This document shows positions 6,865 to 14,338 of a DNA stretch of 25,143 nucleotides, in pieces; position 1 is the first letter of the stretch, and every line of letters begins with the position of its first letter. Source of the stretch: Candidatus Hydrogenedentota bacterium. GTDB taxonomy: Bacteria; Hydrogenedentota; Hydrogenedentia; Hydrogenedentales; SLHB01. Made by a program: the position numbers and the translations under genes. Location of the stretch: contig SLHB01000145.1 in the NCBI GenBank assembly GCA_007136375.1, forward strand, positions 1 to 25,143, given 5' to 3'. The notes under the pieces are model-generated. The model searched no databases, had not been told where the DNA came from, and saw only the letters and a list, made by a program, of their open reading frames with translations.

Positions 6865-8094
6865 ATGAGAACACGTGTGGTCGTCACCGGCATGGGCGTA
6901 GTGTCTCCGGTGGGCAATGACATTGCAACATTCTGGAAAGCCCTCTGCGAAGGGCGGTCGGGCATTGGCGTCATCGATCACTTTGACCCCGCCGATATGT
7001 CGAGCCGCATCGCGGGCCAAGCCGAGGACGTGACCCCTGACGGCATGACCGGCAAGGACATCCGCCGGTGCGACCGGTACACCGTCTTGGCCCTGGACGC
7101 CGCGATGCAAGCGTGGCGCGAATCGGGCGTGTCCATGGACAATCAAGATCCCCTGCGATGCGGCGTGATCATGGGGAGCGGCATCGGCGGCATCTTCACC
7201 TTCGAGGAGCAGATGACCCGCTTTGTGCACGGCGGCCCCCGCCGGGTGTCCCCCATGAGCATCCCGAAGATCTTGTGCAACATGGGCGCCGGCGAAATCG
7301 CCATCCGCCTTGGCTTGCAAGGGCCGAACAAAGCGGTGGTGTCGGCTTGCGCCACGGGCGCCCACGGCATCGGCGACGCCGCAAACACCATCCGGGCGGG
7401 CTTGGCCGACGTTATGGTGGCGGGCGGCGCGGAAGCCTCCATCGTGCCTTTCAGCATCGCCGGCTTCGCGGCCATGAAGGCCCTCTCCTGCCGGAACGAC
7501 GAGCCCGAACGGGCCAGCCGGCCTTTCGACGCGGACCGGGACGGCTTCGTCATGGGCGAAGGCGCGGGCGCGCTGGTGCTGGAGTCCGAAGAGCACGCCC
7601 GGGCCCGGGGCGCCCAGATTCTGGGCGAGATCGGCGGATGCGGGGAGACCTGCGACGCCCATCACATCACCTCGCCGCGGCCCGATGGCTCCGGCGCGGC
7701 GGCGGCCATGAAAGCCGCGCTCCGCGACGCGAAAACCGGCCCCGAGACCGTCGGCTACTTCAACGCCCACGGCACTAGCACAAAGCTTAACGACGCGGCG
7801 GAGACGCTGGCGCTCAAGGATGTCTTCGGCGATTCCATGCCGCCGGTCAGCTCGACAAAGTCCATGATCGGTCACCTGCTGGGCGCGGCGGGCGCGGTGG
7901 AAGCGATTGCGTGCCTCCTCGCCGTCCGCGACGGCGTGCTGCCGCCGAACATCAACTACGACACGCCCGATCCCGAATGCGCGGCGAATATCATTGCAAA
8001 CGAAGCGTGGGAGGCGGACGTTGCAATCGCCATGTCGAACTCGCTAGGATTCGGAGGACACAATACGTCCCTGATCCTAAGGCGTTATGAATGA
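6865..8094 (+). CDS. fabF: Beta-ketoacyl-ACP synthase II
   Basis: FabF condenses malonyl-ACP with acyl-ACP in fatty acid elongation. The 409-residue thiolase-fold protein has the catalytic Cys162 in SACATGAH, His302 in NAHGTST, and Lys332 and His337 in STKSMIGHLLGAAG, with the C-terminal SNSLGFGGHN. The opening MRTRVVVTGMGVVSPVG and the overall length are typical of FabF rather than FabB or FabH. A modest SD (AGGA) precedes ATG 6865 by 5 bases. The gene shares its promoter with acpP unless the intergenic hairpin separates them. Its stop overlaps the rnc start (ATGAATGA), so rnc translation is coupled to it. Confidence 0.96.
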   Translation: MRTRVVVTGMGVVSPVGNDIATFWKALCEGRSGIGVIDHFDPADMSSRIAGQAEDVTPDGMTGKDIRRCDRYTVLALDAAMQAWRESGVSMDNQDPLRCGVIMGSGIGGIFTFEEQMTRFVHGGPRRVSPMSIPKILCNMGAGEIAIRLGLQGPNKAVVSACATGAHGIGDAANTIRAGLADVMVAGGAEASIVPFSIAGFAAMKALSCRNDEPERASRPFDADRDGFVMGEGAGALVLESEEHARARGAQILGEIGGCGETCDAHHITSPRPDGSGAAAAMKAALRDAKTGPETVGYFNAHGTSTKLNDAAETLALKDVFGDSMPPVSSTKSMIGHLLGAAGAVEAIACLLAVRDGVLPPNINYDTPDPECAANIIANEAWEADVAIAMSNSLGFGGHNTSLILRRYE

Positions 8095-8797
8095 ACCAGC
8101 CGGAGAACGGCGAGCCGAACTCGAACGGCTCATCGAACATCTTGAAGTACTGGGGACCGATCCGGCCCTGATTGATCGCGCGCTCACGCACGCGTCGGCC
8201 GGGGCGGAGAGCGGCCCGAGCCCGGATTACGAGGCTCTGGAGTTTCTCGGGGACGCCGCGCTAGGGCTCGCCATCGCCCACCGGCTCTACTTGTCGTACC
8301 CTGGCCGCACGCCCGGCGAATACAGCCGGATGCGCGCCCAGTTTGTGAATCAAGCTTGTTTGGCGCGAATCGCGAAACGTCTCGATATCGCGCCGATCAT
8401 CCGCTTGGGGAAGGGCGAGGAGCAATCCGGGGGACGCCAACGAAGCGCTCTGCTCGCCGACTGTGTCGAAGCCCTTATTGGGGCGGTCTACCTGGACCAG
8501 GGTTGGGAAACGGCCCGGGCGATGGTGGAGCGGATATACGCCGAAGAATTGCAAACGGCGGAAAGCAGTAACCTCTCCTGGGATTACAAGTCCCGCTTGC
8601 AGCACTTCTGCCAAGCCAGGCGCATGAACTTGCCGGAATTCGTGGTAATTCGCTCGGAAGGGCCGGACCATCGCAAGCAATTCGAGGTAGAAGTCCGGCT
8701 CGACGGGGAACCAGCGGGCCGCGGCACAGGCGCCACGAAAAAGGAGGCGGGGCAAAACGCCGCGAAGGCCGCCCTCGAAACACACGGCCAGACCTAA
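8087..8797 (+). CDS. rnc: Ribonuclease III
   Basis: RNase III cuts double-stranded RNA, including rRNA precursors and structured mRNAs. The 236-residue protein has the family signature YEALEFLGDAALGLAIAHRL, with Glu52 and Asp56, and the second metal site Asp125 and Glu128 in ADCVEALIGAVYLD. A double-stranded RNA binding domain spans about 163-234 (DYKSRLQHFCQ to GQNAAKAALE). The signature has Ala where DAVL is more common. It starts inside the last codons of fabF (8-base overlap), and the order acpP-fabF-rnc is widespread. A bulged hairpin follows at 8819. RNase III could itself process the hairpin upstream of fabF, but that is speculation. Confidence 0.95.
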   Translation: MNEPAGERRAELERLIEHLEVLGTDPALIDRALTHASAGAESGPSPDYEALEFLGDAALGLAIAHRLYLSYPGRTPGEYSRMRAQFVNQACLARIAKRLDIAPIIRLGKGEEQSGGRQRSALLADCVEALIGAVYLDQGWETARAMVERIYAEELQTAESSNLSWDYKSRLQHFCQARRMNLPEFVVIRSEGPDHRKQFEVEVRLDGEPAGRGTGATKKEAGQNAAKAALETHGQT

Positions 8798-8818
8798 CCT
8801 CGGTTCTTCGCTCAAAAC

Positions 8819-8842
8819 CGGCCGCTCAGATAATGAGGGCCG
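8819..8842 (+). terminator. Terminator-like hairpin after rnc
   Basis: CGGCC-g-CTCA (8819-8828) pairs with TGAGGGCCG (8834-8842), a 9-bp stem with one bulged G and a 5-base loop. It is followed by TTGT rather than a full T-run. Its place 21 bases after the rnc stop fits the end of the acpP-fabF-rnc unit. Confidence 0.45.
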
Positions 8843-9059
8843 TTGTATGACGCCGCGCGCGGCGCGGCGACTCTGTGTGGGAACAGTCCGTGGTCCCATT
8901 GGAGCAAGACGATCCGCCCATGGGGGACATGTAGCTTCCGAATCTCCGGCTCAGACAGGGATCCAACGTAGCTGTCCGGCCTTTTGGACGGACAGACGTG
9001 GAAGCTTTGGCGGTTTCGCTCCAAGGACACACGAACATGACTCGTAAGGAGACATAGTT
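8843..9059 (+). other. Long untranslated region before the pyrophosphatase gene
   Basis: These 217 bases hold no supported gene. An open frame at 8847-9047 has no SD and an unconvincing Arg-rich product. A 7-bp stem CTGTCCG/CGGACAG (8972-8978 and 8989-8995) encloses a 10-base loop. I find no clear -35/-10 pair. A structured leader is possible, but I recognise no riboswitch class. Confidence 0.4.
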
Positions 9060-11129
9060 ATGGATATACTGGGGACCTCCTTGGCCGCGTCGGCCGTTGC
9101 TAGCCTGCTAGCCCTGGCCTTCGTGGTATATTTGGCGCGATACGTGCTTTCGAAGCCCCAGGGCACGGAGCATATGGCGAAACTGTCCGGCATGGTGCAA
9201 CAGGGGGCGCGGGCGTTCTTGCATCGCGAGTATCAGTATGTAGGCACTTTCGTTGTTGTCATATTCCTCCTCTTCACCATTGCAGGCTTCATCAACCCCG
9301 AACTCGCCCTCGACTACCGCACCGGCGTCGCCTTTCTCTTTGGCGCCGTGGCCAGCGCATGCGCGGGTTTTCTGGGCATGTACATCGCCACACGCTCGAA
9401 CTCTCGCACGGCGGCCGCCGCGGAAACCGGCGGCGTCCGGGGGGCCCTCGACGTAGCCATCAGCGGCGGCGGCGTGATGGGCATGGGCGTCGTTGGCATC
9501 GCGCTACTCGGCCTTGTAATCGTCTTCCTGCTTTTTAGCGGCGAACCGGAGATCGTCAACGGCTACGCCATGGGCGCCTCCCTTGTCGCCCTCTTCGGAC
9601 GCGCCGGCGGCGGCATCTACACCAAGGGCGCCGACATGGGCGCCGACTTGGTCGGAAAGGTTGAGGCTGGCATCCCCGAGGACGATCCCCGCAATCCCGC
9701 CGTCATCGCCGACAACGTAGGCGACAACGTGGGCGACGTCGCGGGCTTGGGCGCGGACCTGCTGGAGTCCTTCGTGGCCTCCATCATCTCCAGCTTGGCC
9801 ATCGCGGCCGGGCTCGCCCTGGTCATCGGCGACGACGCGACCCTTGCCTTGCGAGCCTTCCCCTTCATGGTGGCCGCCACCGGCATCGTCGCCTCCATCG
9901 CCGGCATCATGTACGTGAAGACCTTCGCTCGGTCCAATCCGCAGTCCGCCCTCATGAACGGCACCTACGTCAGCGCCGCCCTGACCATCGTGGGCATTGG
10001 GGTGCTGGCCTTCCTGTTCATCGAACCCTTCGCCCATCCGGATCGCGAGGGCGTTGATGTCTTGTGGTGGGGCCCCTTCCTGGCGGCGGTGGTTGGGATC
10101 ATCTCTGGCGCGGCCGTGGGATTCTTTAGCGAGTACTTCACGTCGAGCAAGTATGGCCCAGTGCGGCAGATCGCGAAAGGCAGTCAATCCGGCCCGGCCA
10201 TCACGGTGACGGAAGGCACGGCCGTGGGCATGCAGAGCACGGCGTTGCCGGTGCTGATCCTGGCGGCGGCGGTCGTCGTGGCGTACATGCTGTGCGGCGT
10301 ATATGGCGTGGCCATCGCGGCCCTCGGCATGCTGGCGACCACGGGCATGGTCGTCTCGGTGGACTCCTACGGACCCATCGCGGACAACGCGGGCGGCATC
10401 GCCGAGATGAGCCATCTTGATCCGAAGGTTCGCGAGATCACCGACAATCTGGACGCGGTCGGCAACACCACGGCGGCGATTGGAAAAGGCTTCGCCATCG
10501 GAAGCGCGGCCTTTGCGGCCATCGGCCTGCTGAGCGCGTTCATGGTCGCGGCTAACTTGAGTCCCGCCGATGTGAGCCTTTTGGACCCGCAGGTCCTCGC
10601 GGGCATCCTCGTCGGCGGCATGCTCCCCTTCTTCTTCTCGTCCATGCTGTTCCGCGCCGTGGGACATTGCGCGGACATGATGATCATGGAGGTGCGGCGG
10701 CAGTTTGAAGCCATTCCGGGCCTCCGCGAAGGGAAAGAGGGTGTGTTGCCCGATAGCGCGACGTGCGTCGACATCGCCACGCAGGGCGCCATCCGCGGCA
10801 TGTTGCTTCCCGGGCTTCTCGCCATCGTGGCGCCCGTGCTCATGGGCTTTGCGCTTGGGCCAGACGCGCTCGCGGGCATGCTGGTCGGAGCCATCGCTTC
10901 CGGCGTGATGCTCGGGTTGTCGTCGGCGAACTCCGGCGGCGCCATGGACAACGCCAAGAAGTACATTGAGGAAGGCCATTACGGCGGCAAGAACTCGGAC
11001 GCCCATAAGGCCTCCGTCGTGGGCGACACCGTCGGCGATCCCTTGAAGGACACCGTGGGCCCGTCGATCAACATCCTGCTCAAGCTGATGTCGGTGATTT
11101 CCCTCGTGCTCGCGCCCCTCTTCATCTGA
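9060..11129 (+). CDS. hppA: Membrane-bound cation-pumping pyrophosphatase (K+-dependent type)
   Basis: The 689-residue polytopic protein hydrolyses pyrophosphate and pumps H+ or Na+ across the membrane. The length and about 16 hydrophobic segments match the family. Pyrophosphate-binding motifs are visible: GADLVGKVEAGIPEDDPRNP, DNVGDNVGDVAG (218-229) and the C-terminal GDTVGDPLKDTVGPS. The segment GNTTAAIGKGF (468-478) has Ala and Gly where K+-independent enzymes have Lys and Thr, which indicates the K+-dependent class. Glu236, three residues after Asp233, sits at the helix 6 position usual for that class, which includes the Na+ pumps. Na+ versus H+ cannot be settled here. SD AAGGAG lies 8 bases before ATG. 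A 13-bp hairpin follows. Confidence 0.95.
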   Translation: MDILGTSLAASAVASLLALAFVVYLARYVLSKPQGTEHMAKLSGMVQQGARAFLHREYQYVGTFVVVIFLLFTIAGFINPELALDYRTGVAFLFGAVASACAGFLGMYIATRSNSRTAAAAETGGVRGALDVAISGGGVMGMGVVGIALLGLVIVFLLFSGEPEIVNGYAMGASLVALFGRAGGGIYTKGADMGADLVGKVEAGIPEDDPRNPAVIADNVGDNVGDVAGLGADLLESFVASIISSLAIAAGLALVIGDDATLALRAFPFMVAATGIVASIAGIMYVKTFARSNPQSALMNGTYVSAALTIVGIGVLAFLFIEPFAHPDREGVDVLWWGPFLAAVVGIISGAAVGFFSEYFTSSKYGPVRQIAKGSQSGPAITVTEGTAVGMQSTALPVLILAAAVVVAYMLCGVYGVAIAALGMLATTGMVVSVDSYGPIADNAGGIAEMSHLDPKVREITDNLDAVGNTTAAIGKGFAIGSAAFAAIGLLSAFMVAANLSPADVSLLDPQVLAGILVGGMLPFFFSSMLFRAVGHCADMMIMEVRRQFEAIPGLREGKEGVLPDSATCVDIATQGAIRGMLLPGLLAIVAPVLMGFALGPDALAGMLVGAIASGVMLGLSSANSGGAMDNAKKYIEEGHYGGKNSDAHKASVVGDTVGDPLKDTVGPSINILLKLMSVISLVLAPLFI

Positions 11130-11154
11130 CGCGGGCGCGCACAGAAAGCAAGCA

Positions 11155-11189
11155 ACTGGCCCCGGATTCCAAGAGGATCCGGGGCCAGT
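11155..11189 (+). terminator. Strong hairpin after hppA
   Basis: ACTGGCCCCGGAT (11155-11167) pairs perfectly with ATCCGGGGCCAGT (11177-11189) across a 9-base loop, 25 bases after the hppA stop. The 13-bp GC-rich stem is the strongest in the window, but no T-run follows. Confidence 0.6.
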
Positions 11190-11268
11190 CCGGTTAAGCC
11201 CGTAGCGTCATCGGACCCGAAACCGGCCCGGACGGCGCGCGGCCCCGGCATAGGAGTCCCGTATCGCC

Positions 11269-12264
11269 ATGCAATACCGTCAACTCGGAGCAACAGGCCC
11301 CCGCGTGTCCGTGCTGTCCTTCGGCGCGTGGCAAATCGGCGATCCCAAGTACTGGGGGGACGACGGGGCGGATGACGCCGGCGCGGCCGTGGGAGCCGCC
11401 ATTGACACCGGAATCAACCTCTTCGACACTGCGGAGCAATACGGCAACGGAGAATCCGAGCGCGTCCTCGGCAAGGCCCTCGGCGCTCGCAGGGAAGAGG
11501 TCTACGTCGCAAGCAAAGTGAGCCCGGAGAACTGCAACGCCTTGAAGCTCCGGCAATCCTGTGAGCGAAGCCTTCAGAACCTGGGGACGGATCGGCTCGA
11601 TCTCTACCAAATTCATTGGCCTTTCCGCGGCATTGCCTTCGAGGATGTGTTCGCGGAGCTCAAGCATCTACAGCGGGAAGGCAAAATCCGTCACATTGGC
11701 GTCTCGAACTTCGGACCGGCAGACCTCAAACAGGCGCATCGGCGTGGGGAAATCTGCTCCAATCAGATCGGCTACAACCTCCTGTTCCGCGCGCCAGAGT
11801 ACGAGATAGTTCCCGCATGCCAACGGATGGATGTGGGCGTACTCGCGTACATGCCCCTCATGCAGGGCCTGTTGTCGGGCCGGTGGATGGCGGCGGACGA
11901 TGTGCCACAGAACCGGCGGCGGACACGGCATTTCTCCAAGGAGCGTCCCGGAACCCGCCACGGGGAGGAAGGCTGCGAAGATCTTGTGTTTCAGGCCTTG
12001 GCGGGAATCGCCAAGATAGCCAAGGAGCTTGGGGAGACGATGGCGACCGTCGCCCTTGCGTGGCTCATCGCTCAACCCGGCGTCACCAGCGCCATTGTGG
12101 GCGCGCGGAAACCCGAACAACTCGAGCGCAATCTGCGCGCGGCCGAATTAACTCTTCACGCCGGCGTCATCGAAGAGCTCGGCGCCATCACCCATCCCAT
12201 CAAGGTCCATCTTGGCCACAATGCGGACATGTGGCAAGGCGAAGGCGACAGCCGCATCCAATGA
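11269..12264 (+). CDS. Aldo/keto reductase
   Basis: This 331-residue NADPH-dependent oxidoreductase of the AKR superfamily has the (beta/alpha)8 fold and the complete catalytic tetrad: Asp53 and Tyr58 in FDTAEQYGNGESE, Lys83 in VASKVS and His116 in YQIHWP. Further family marks are IRHIGVSNF and the cofactor-binding region AIVGARKPEQLERN near 275-288. The first residues, MQYRQLGATGPRVSVLSFGAW, are typical of the predicted-oxidoreductase group (COG0667). The substrate cannot be read from sequence. AGGAGT lies about 11 bases before ATG. It is followed after 56 bases by the AP-superfamily hydrolase on the same strand, but I see no functional link. Confidence 0.92.
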   Translation: MQYRQLGATGPRVSVLSFGAWQIGDPKYWGDDGADDAGAAVGAAIDTGINLFDTAEQYGNGESERVLGKALGARREEVYVASKVSPENCNALKLRQSCERSLQNLGTDRLDLYQIHWPFRGIAFEDVFAELKHLQREGKIRHIGVSNFGPADLKQAHRRGEICSNQIGYNLLFRAPEYEIVPACQRMDVGVLAYMPLMQGLLSGRWMAADDVPQNRRRTRHFSKERPGTRHGEEGCEDLVFQALAGIAKIAKELGETMATVALAWLIAQPGVTSAIVGARKPEQLERNLRAAELTLHAGVIEELGAITHPIKVHLGHNADMWQGEGDSRIQ

Positions 12265-12320
12265 GGCTCCCCCCTGGCGCGCGGCCGTCCGCGAAGCGCG
12301 CGTGAAAGGATTGTTTTCCC

Positions 12321-14018
12321 GTGTCCACACTCCAAAACCGCCGCGTTGTTGTCATCGGCCTTGACGGCGCCACATGGGATCTGTTCCGGCCGCGCATGGA
12401 GGCTGGCCGCCTGCCCAACCTGAAGCGCATCGTGGATAACGGCGCTTCCGGGGATCTCGAGTCCATATACCCGCCAGAGACCCCCGCGGCGTGGCCCTCG
12501 TTCATGACGGGAAAGAATCCAGGCAAGCACGGCGTCTTTGACTTTCTCGTGTATGACCCCGAAACGCAGACGGAACAGCCCGTCAACGCGCGGCTGCGCA
12601 AGGGCAAGACCATTTGGGAATACCTGAGCGCGGCGGGCAAGACCTCTCTCGTGCTGAACGTGCCCACGACCTACCCTCCGGATCCCATCAAGGGCGCGGT
12701 GATTACGGACTTCCTCACCCCGGCGGGCGCCAAGGATTACACGCACCCTCCGGAGTTGCGGGAGGAGTTGGAAGCGGAGCATGGACGCTACCCCCTCTTC
12801 TTCGAAACCATGTCCTTCGTGTGCGCAGGCTCCGACGCCAACGCGCGTATGTTCCTCGACGAACTGGAGTGGATGGACCGGGTCAAGTTCGAGACAGCGG
12901 AAAAGCTCATGGCGCGCCATCAACCGGATTTCACGATGGTGCACATCTGGGGCACGGACCGCCTCCAGCACGAACTATGGAACTTCATCGATCCCGGCCA
13001 TCCCCGCTATGACGCGGCGAAGGCGGAGAAATTCGGCGAGCGCATCGAACAGTACTACACCATGCTGGACGATTGGGTGGGCCGGCTGATGGAGCAAGCG
13101 GGACCCGAAGCAATCACCTTCGTTATCTCCGACCACGGCTTTGGCCCCACGCACCACTTCATTGATCTGAACAGTTGGCTGCTCCGGGAAGGGTTCATCA
13201 CGCTCAAGCGCTCGGCGCGGGTCCGCGGGAAGAAGCTTCTGTGGGATCTGGGCGTGACGCCCCACAACGCGACGCGGCTCCTCTTCCCCCTCCTCCGCTT
13301 CCTGGCTTGGTTCAAGGCCGGGGCGCCGGAAGCGGCCATCCGAAAATCCACCGGCGCCATCAACATTCCCGGCATGCTGAGCCTGAACGACGTGGATTGG
13401 GCGCGCACCCAGGCCTACGCGCCGTTCGGCTGGAGCGGCATATACATCAACACGAAGGGCGTCCGGCCTCATGGCGCCGTGGATCCCGCCGACTACGACG
13501 CCATCCGCGACGCCATCGTGGAGCGTTGGCGCCAGCTCGCCAATCCGGAGACCGGCGAGCCCGTGGGCGGCCCCGTCCATACTCGGGACGAGATGTTTCA
13601 CGGGCCCTTCACGCCCTACGGCCCCGACGTCATGCCCCTGCCCCTAGCGGAGAAGTACATGCCCGTGTGTTTCTTCGGCTTTGCCTCCAAGGAGCCCGTG
13701 TACCCGAACACCACCCTCTTCGGCAATCACCGCATGGAAGGCATCCTCGCGGCCGCCGGCAAAGGCGTCCGGCCTGGGCATGTCGATGGGGCCAATCTGA
13801 TGGACATGGCCCCCACCGTGCTCTACCTCCTTGGCCACCCCGTTCCCAATGATATGGACGGCAAGCTGTTGAACGATTTGATCGACCCTGCCGAACTCGC
13901 GGCGCGGCCGCCGGAAACCCTCGACGCGGAGAGCAAAGACGGCGAAACTGGGACAGGCCTGAGCGGCTCCGAGCAGGAGGAAATCCGGGAAAAACTCATG
14001 GGATTGGGCTACTTGTAG
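12321..14018 (+). CDS. Alkaline phosphatase superfamily phosphohydrolase/phosphodiesterase (COG3379-like)
   Basis: The 565-residue protein belongs to the type I phosphodiesterase / nucleotide pyrophosphatase branch of the AP superfamily. The two-metal site is visible: Asp15 in IGLDGATWD, the likely nucleophile Thr54 in PPETPAAWPSF, Asp213 and His217 in GTDRLQHELW, Asp271 and His272 in ISDHGFG, and a late His in NHRMEG. No signal peptide is present, so it should act in the cytoplasm. Close family members are annotated only as predicted phosphohydrolases or phosphomutases. The start is GTG, 10 bases after GAAAGGA. The C-terminal EQEEIREKLMGLGYL is a recurring ending in this family. Confidence 0.9.
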   Translation: MSTLQNRRVVVIGLDGATWDLFRPRMEAGRLPNLKRIVDNGASGDLESIYPPETPAAWPSFMTGKNPGKHGVFDFLVYDPETQTEQPVNARLRKGKTIWEYLSAAGKTSLVLNVPTTYPPDPIKGAVITDFLTPAGAKDYTHPPELREELEAEHGRYPLFFETMSFVCAGSDANARMFLDELEWMDRVKFETAEKLMARHQPDFTMVHIWGTDRLQHELWNFIDPGHPRYDAAKAEKFGERIEQYYTMLDDWVGRLMEQAGPEAITFVISDHGFGPTHHFIDLNSWLLREGFITLKRSARVRGKKLLWDLGVTPHNATRLLFPLLRFLAWFKAGAPEAAIRKSTGAINIPGMLSLNDVDWARTQAYAPFGWSGIYINTKGVRPHGAVDPADYDAIRDAIVERWRQLANPETGEPVGGPVHTRDEMFHGPFTPYGPDVMPLPLAEKYMPVCFFGFASKEPVYPNTTLFGNHRMEGILAAAGKGVRPGHVDGANLMDMAPTVLYLLGHPVPNDMDGKLLNDLIDPAELAARPPETLDAESKDGETGTGLSGSEQEEIREKLMGLGYL

Positions 14019-14058
14019 GGAGCATGCATGATTCCCGGACCTGGCCTCTGAAAATTAC

Positions 14059-14077
14059 GCTATAGTTATGCTATAGT
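14059..14077. repeat. Tandem GCTATAGT repeat, 11-bp period
   Basis: GCTATAGT occurs at 14059-14066 and again at 14070-14077, so equivalent bases are one helical turn apart. Each copy contains the -10-like hexamer TATAGT. It could be a doubled promoter element or a regulator site on one face of the helix. Confidence 0.5.
14069..14077 (+). promoter_or_regulatory. Extended -10 promoter for the small gene at 14133
   Basis: TGCTATAGT has the extended -10 TG followed by TATAGT (14072-14077). A weak TGAAAA (14049-14054) lies 17 bases before the hexamer. Transcription would start near 14084, giving a leader of about 49 bases. Confidence 0.5.
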
Positions 14078-14132
14078 ACGAATACACTTGACGGCAGCGT
14101 GCAACACAATTTGCAAAAGGATGCAAAAAACC

Positions 14133-14264
14133 ATGACCCACGTTCGCGCCATTTCCTCGAATAACCGTCTTCCCGTCCCTGCTCAAACGCCCACGCCCGG
14201 CACGCCTCTTGGCAATCTGCTGACGTTTCTCTTCCTAAAGGAGGCGCTGGCCGGAAAGCAGTAG
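14133..14264 (+). CDS. Short 43-codon gene of unknown function
   Basis: The ORF starts at ATG 14133, with AAAAGGA (14115-14121) 11 bases before it, and ends at TAG 14262-14264. An extended -10 promoter lies upstream and a 10-bp hairpin follows 26 bases after the stop, so the locus looks like an independent transcription unit. The product has a polar N-terminus with HVRAIS, a Pro/Thr stretch (PVPAQTPTPGTP, 14-25) and a hydrophobic segment GNLLTFLFLKEALAG. The N-terminal pattern H-[IV]-R-[PA]-I-S also opens the small protein at 5941. No family is recognised. It could be a small membrane peptide or a regulatory leader. Confidence 0.5.
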   Translation: MTHVRAISSNNRLPVPAQTPTPGTPLGNLLTFLFLKEALAGKQ

Positions 14265-14290
14265 TGAGCGCGCGGCGTTAACGGCGGCCA

Positions 14291-14328
14291 CGGCGCGCGG
14301 ATCCCCGATCGCTTGGGGCCGCGCGCCG
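14291..14328. terminator. Bidirectional-type hairpin between convergent genes
   Basis: CGGCGCGCGG (14291-14300) pairs with CCGCGCGCCG (14319-14328), 10 bp, and an inner CCCC/GGGG can extend the stem. It lies between the short gene and the convergent kinase gene that stops at 14339. On the plus strand the following bases GTTCTGTATT are only moderately T-rich. Confidence 0.6.
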
Positions 14329-14338
14329 TTCTGTATTG

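Noticed and set aside
8847..9047. A 66-codon plus-strand open frame before hppA.
   Set aside because: It has no SD, overlaps a terminator-like region, and has an Arg/Gly-rich composition typical of chance frames in GC-rich DNA.
9504..11006. A 500-codon minus-strand open frame opposite hppA, and similar long antisense frames opposite coaBC, fabF and hflX.
   Set aside because: These are shadows caused by strong third-position GC bias. Their His/Arg/Gly-rich products match no family, while the sense frames carry full catalytic motifs.
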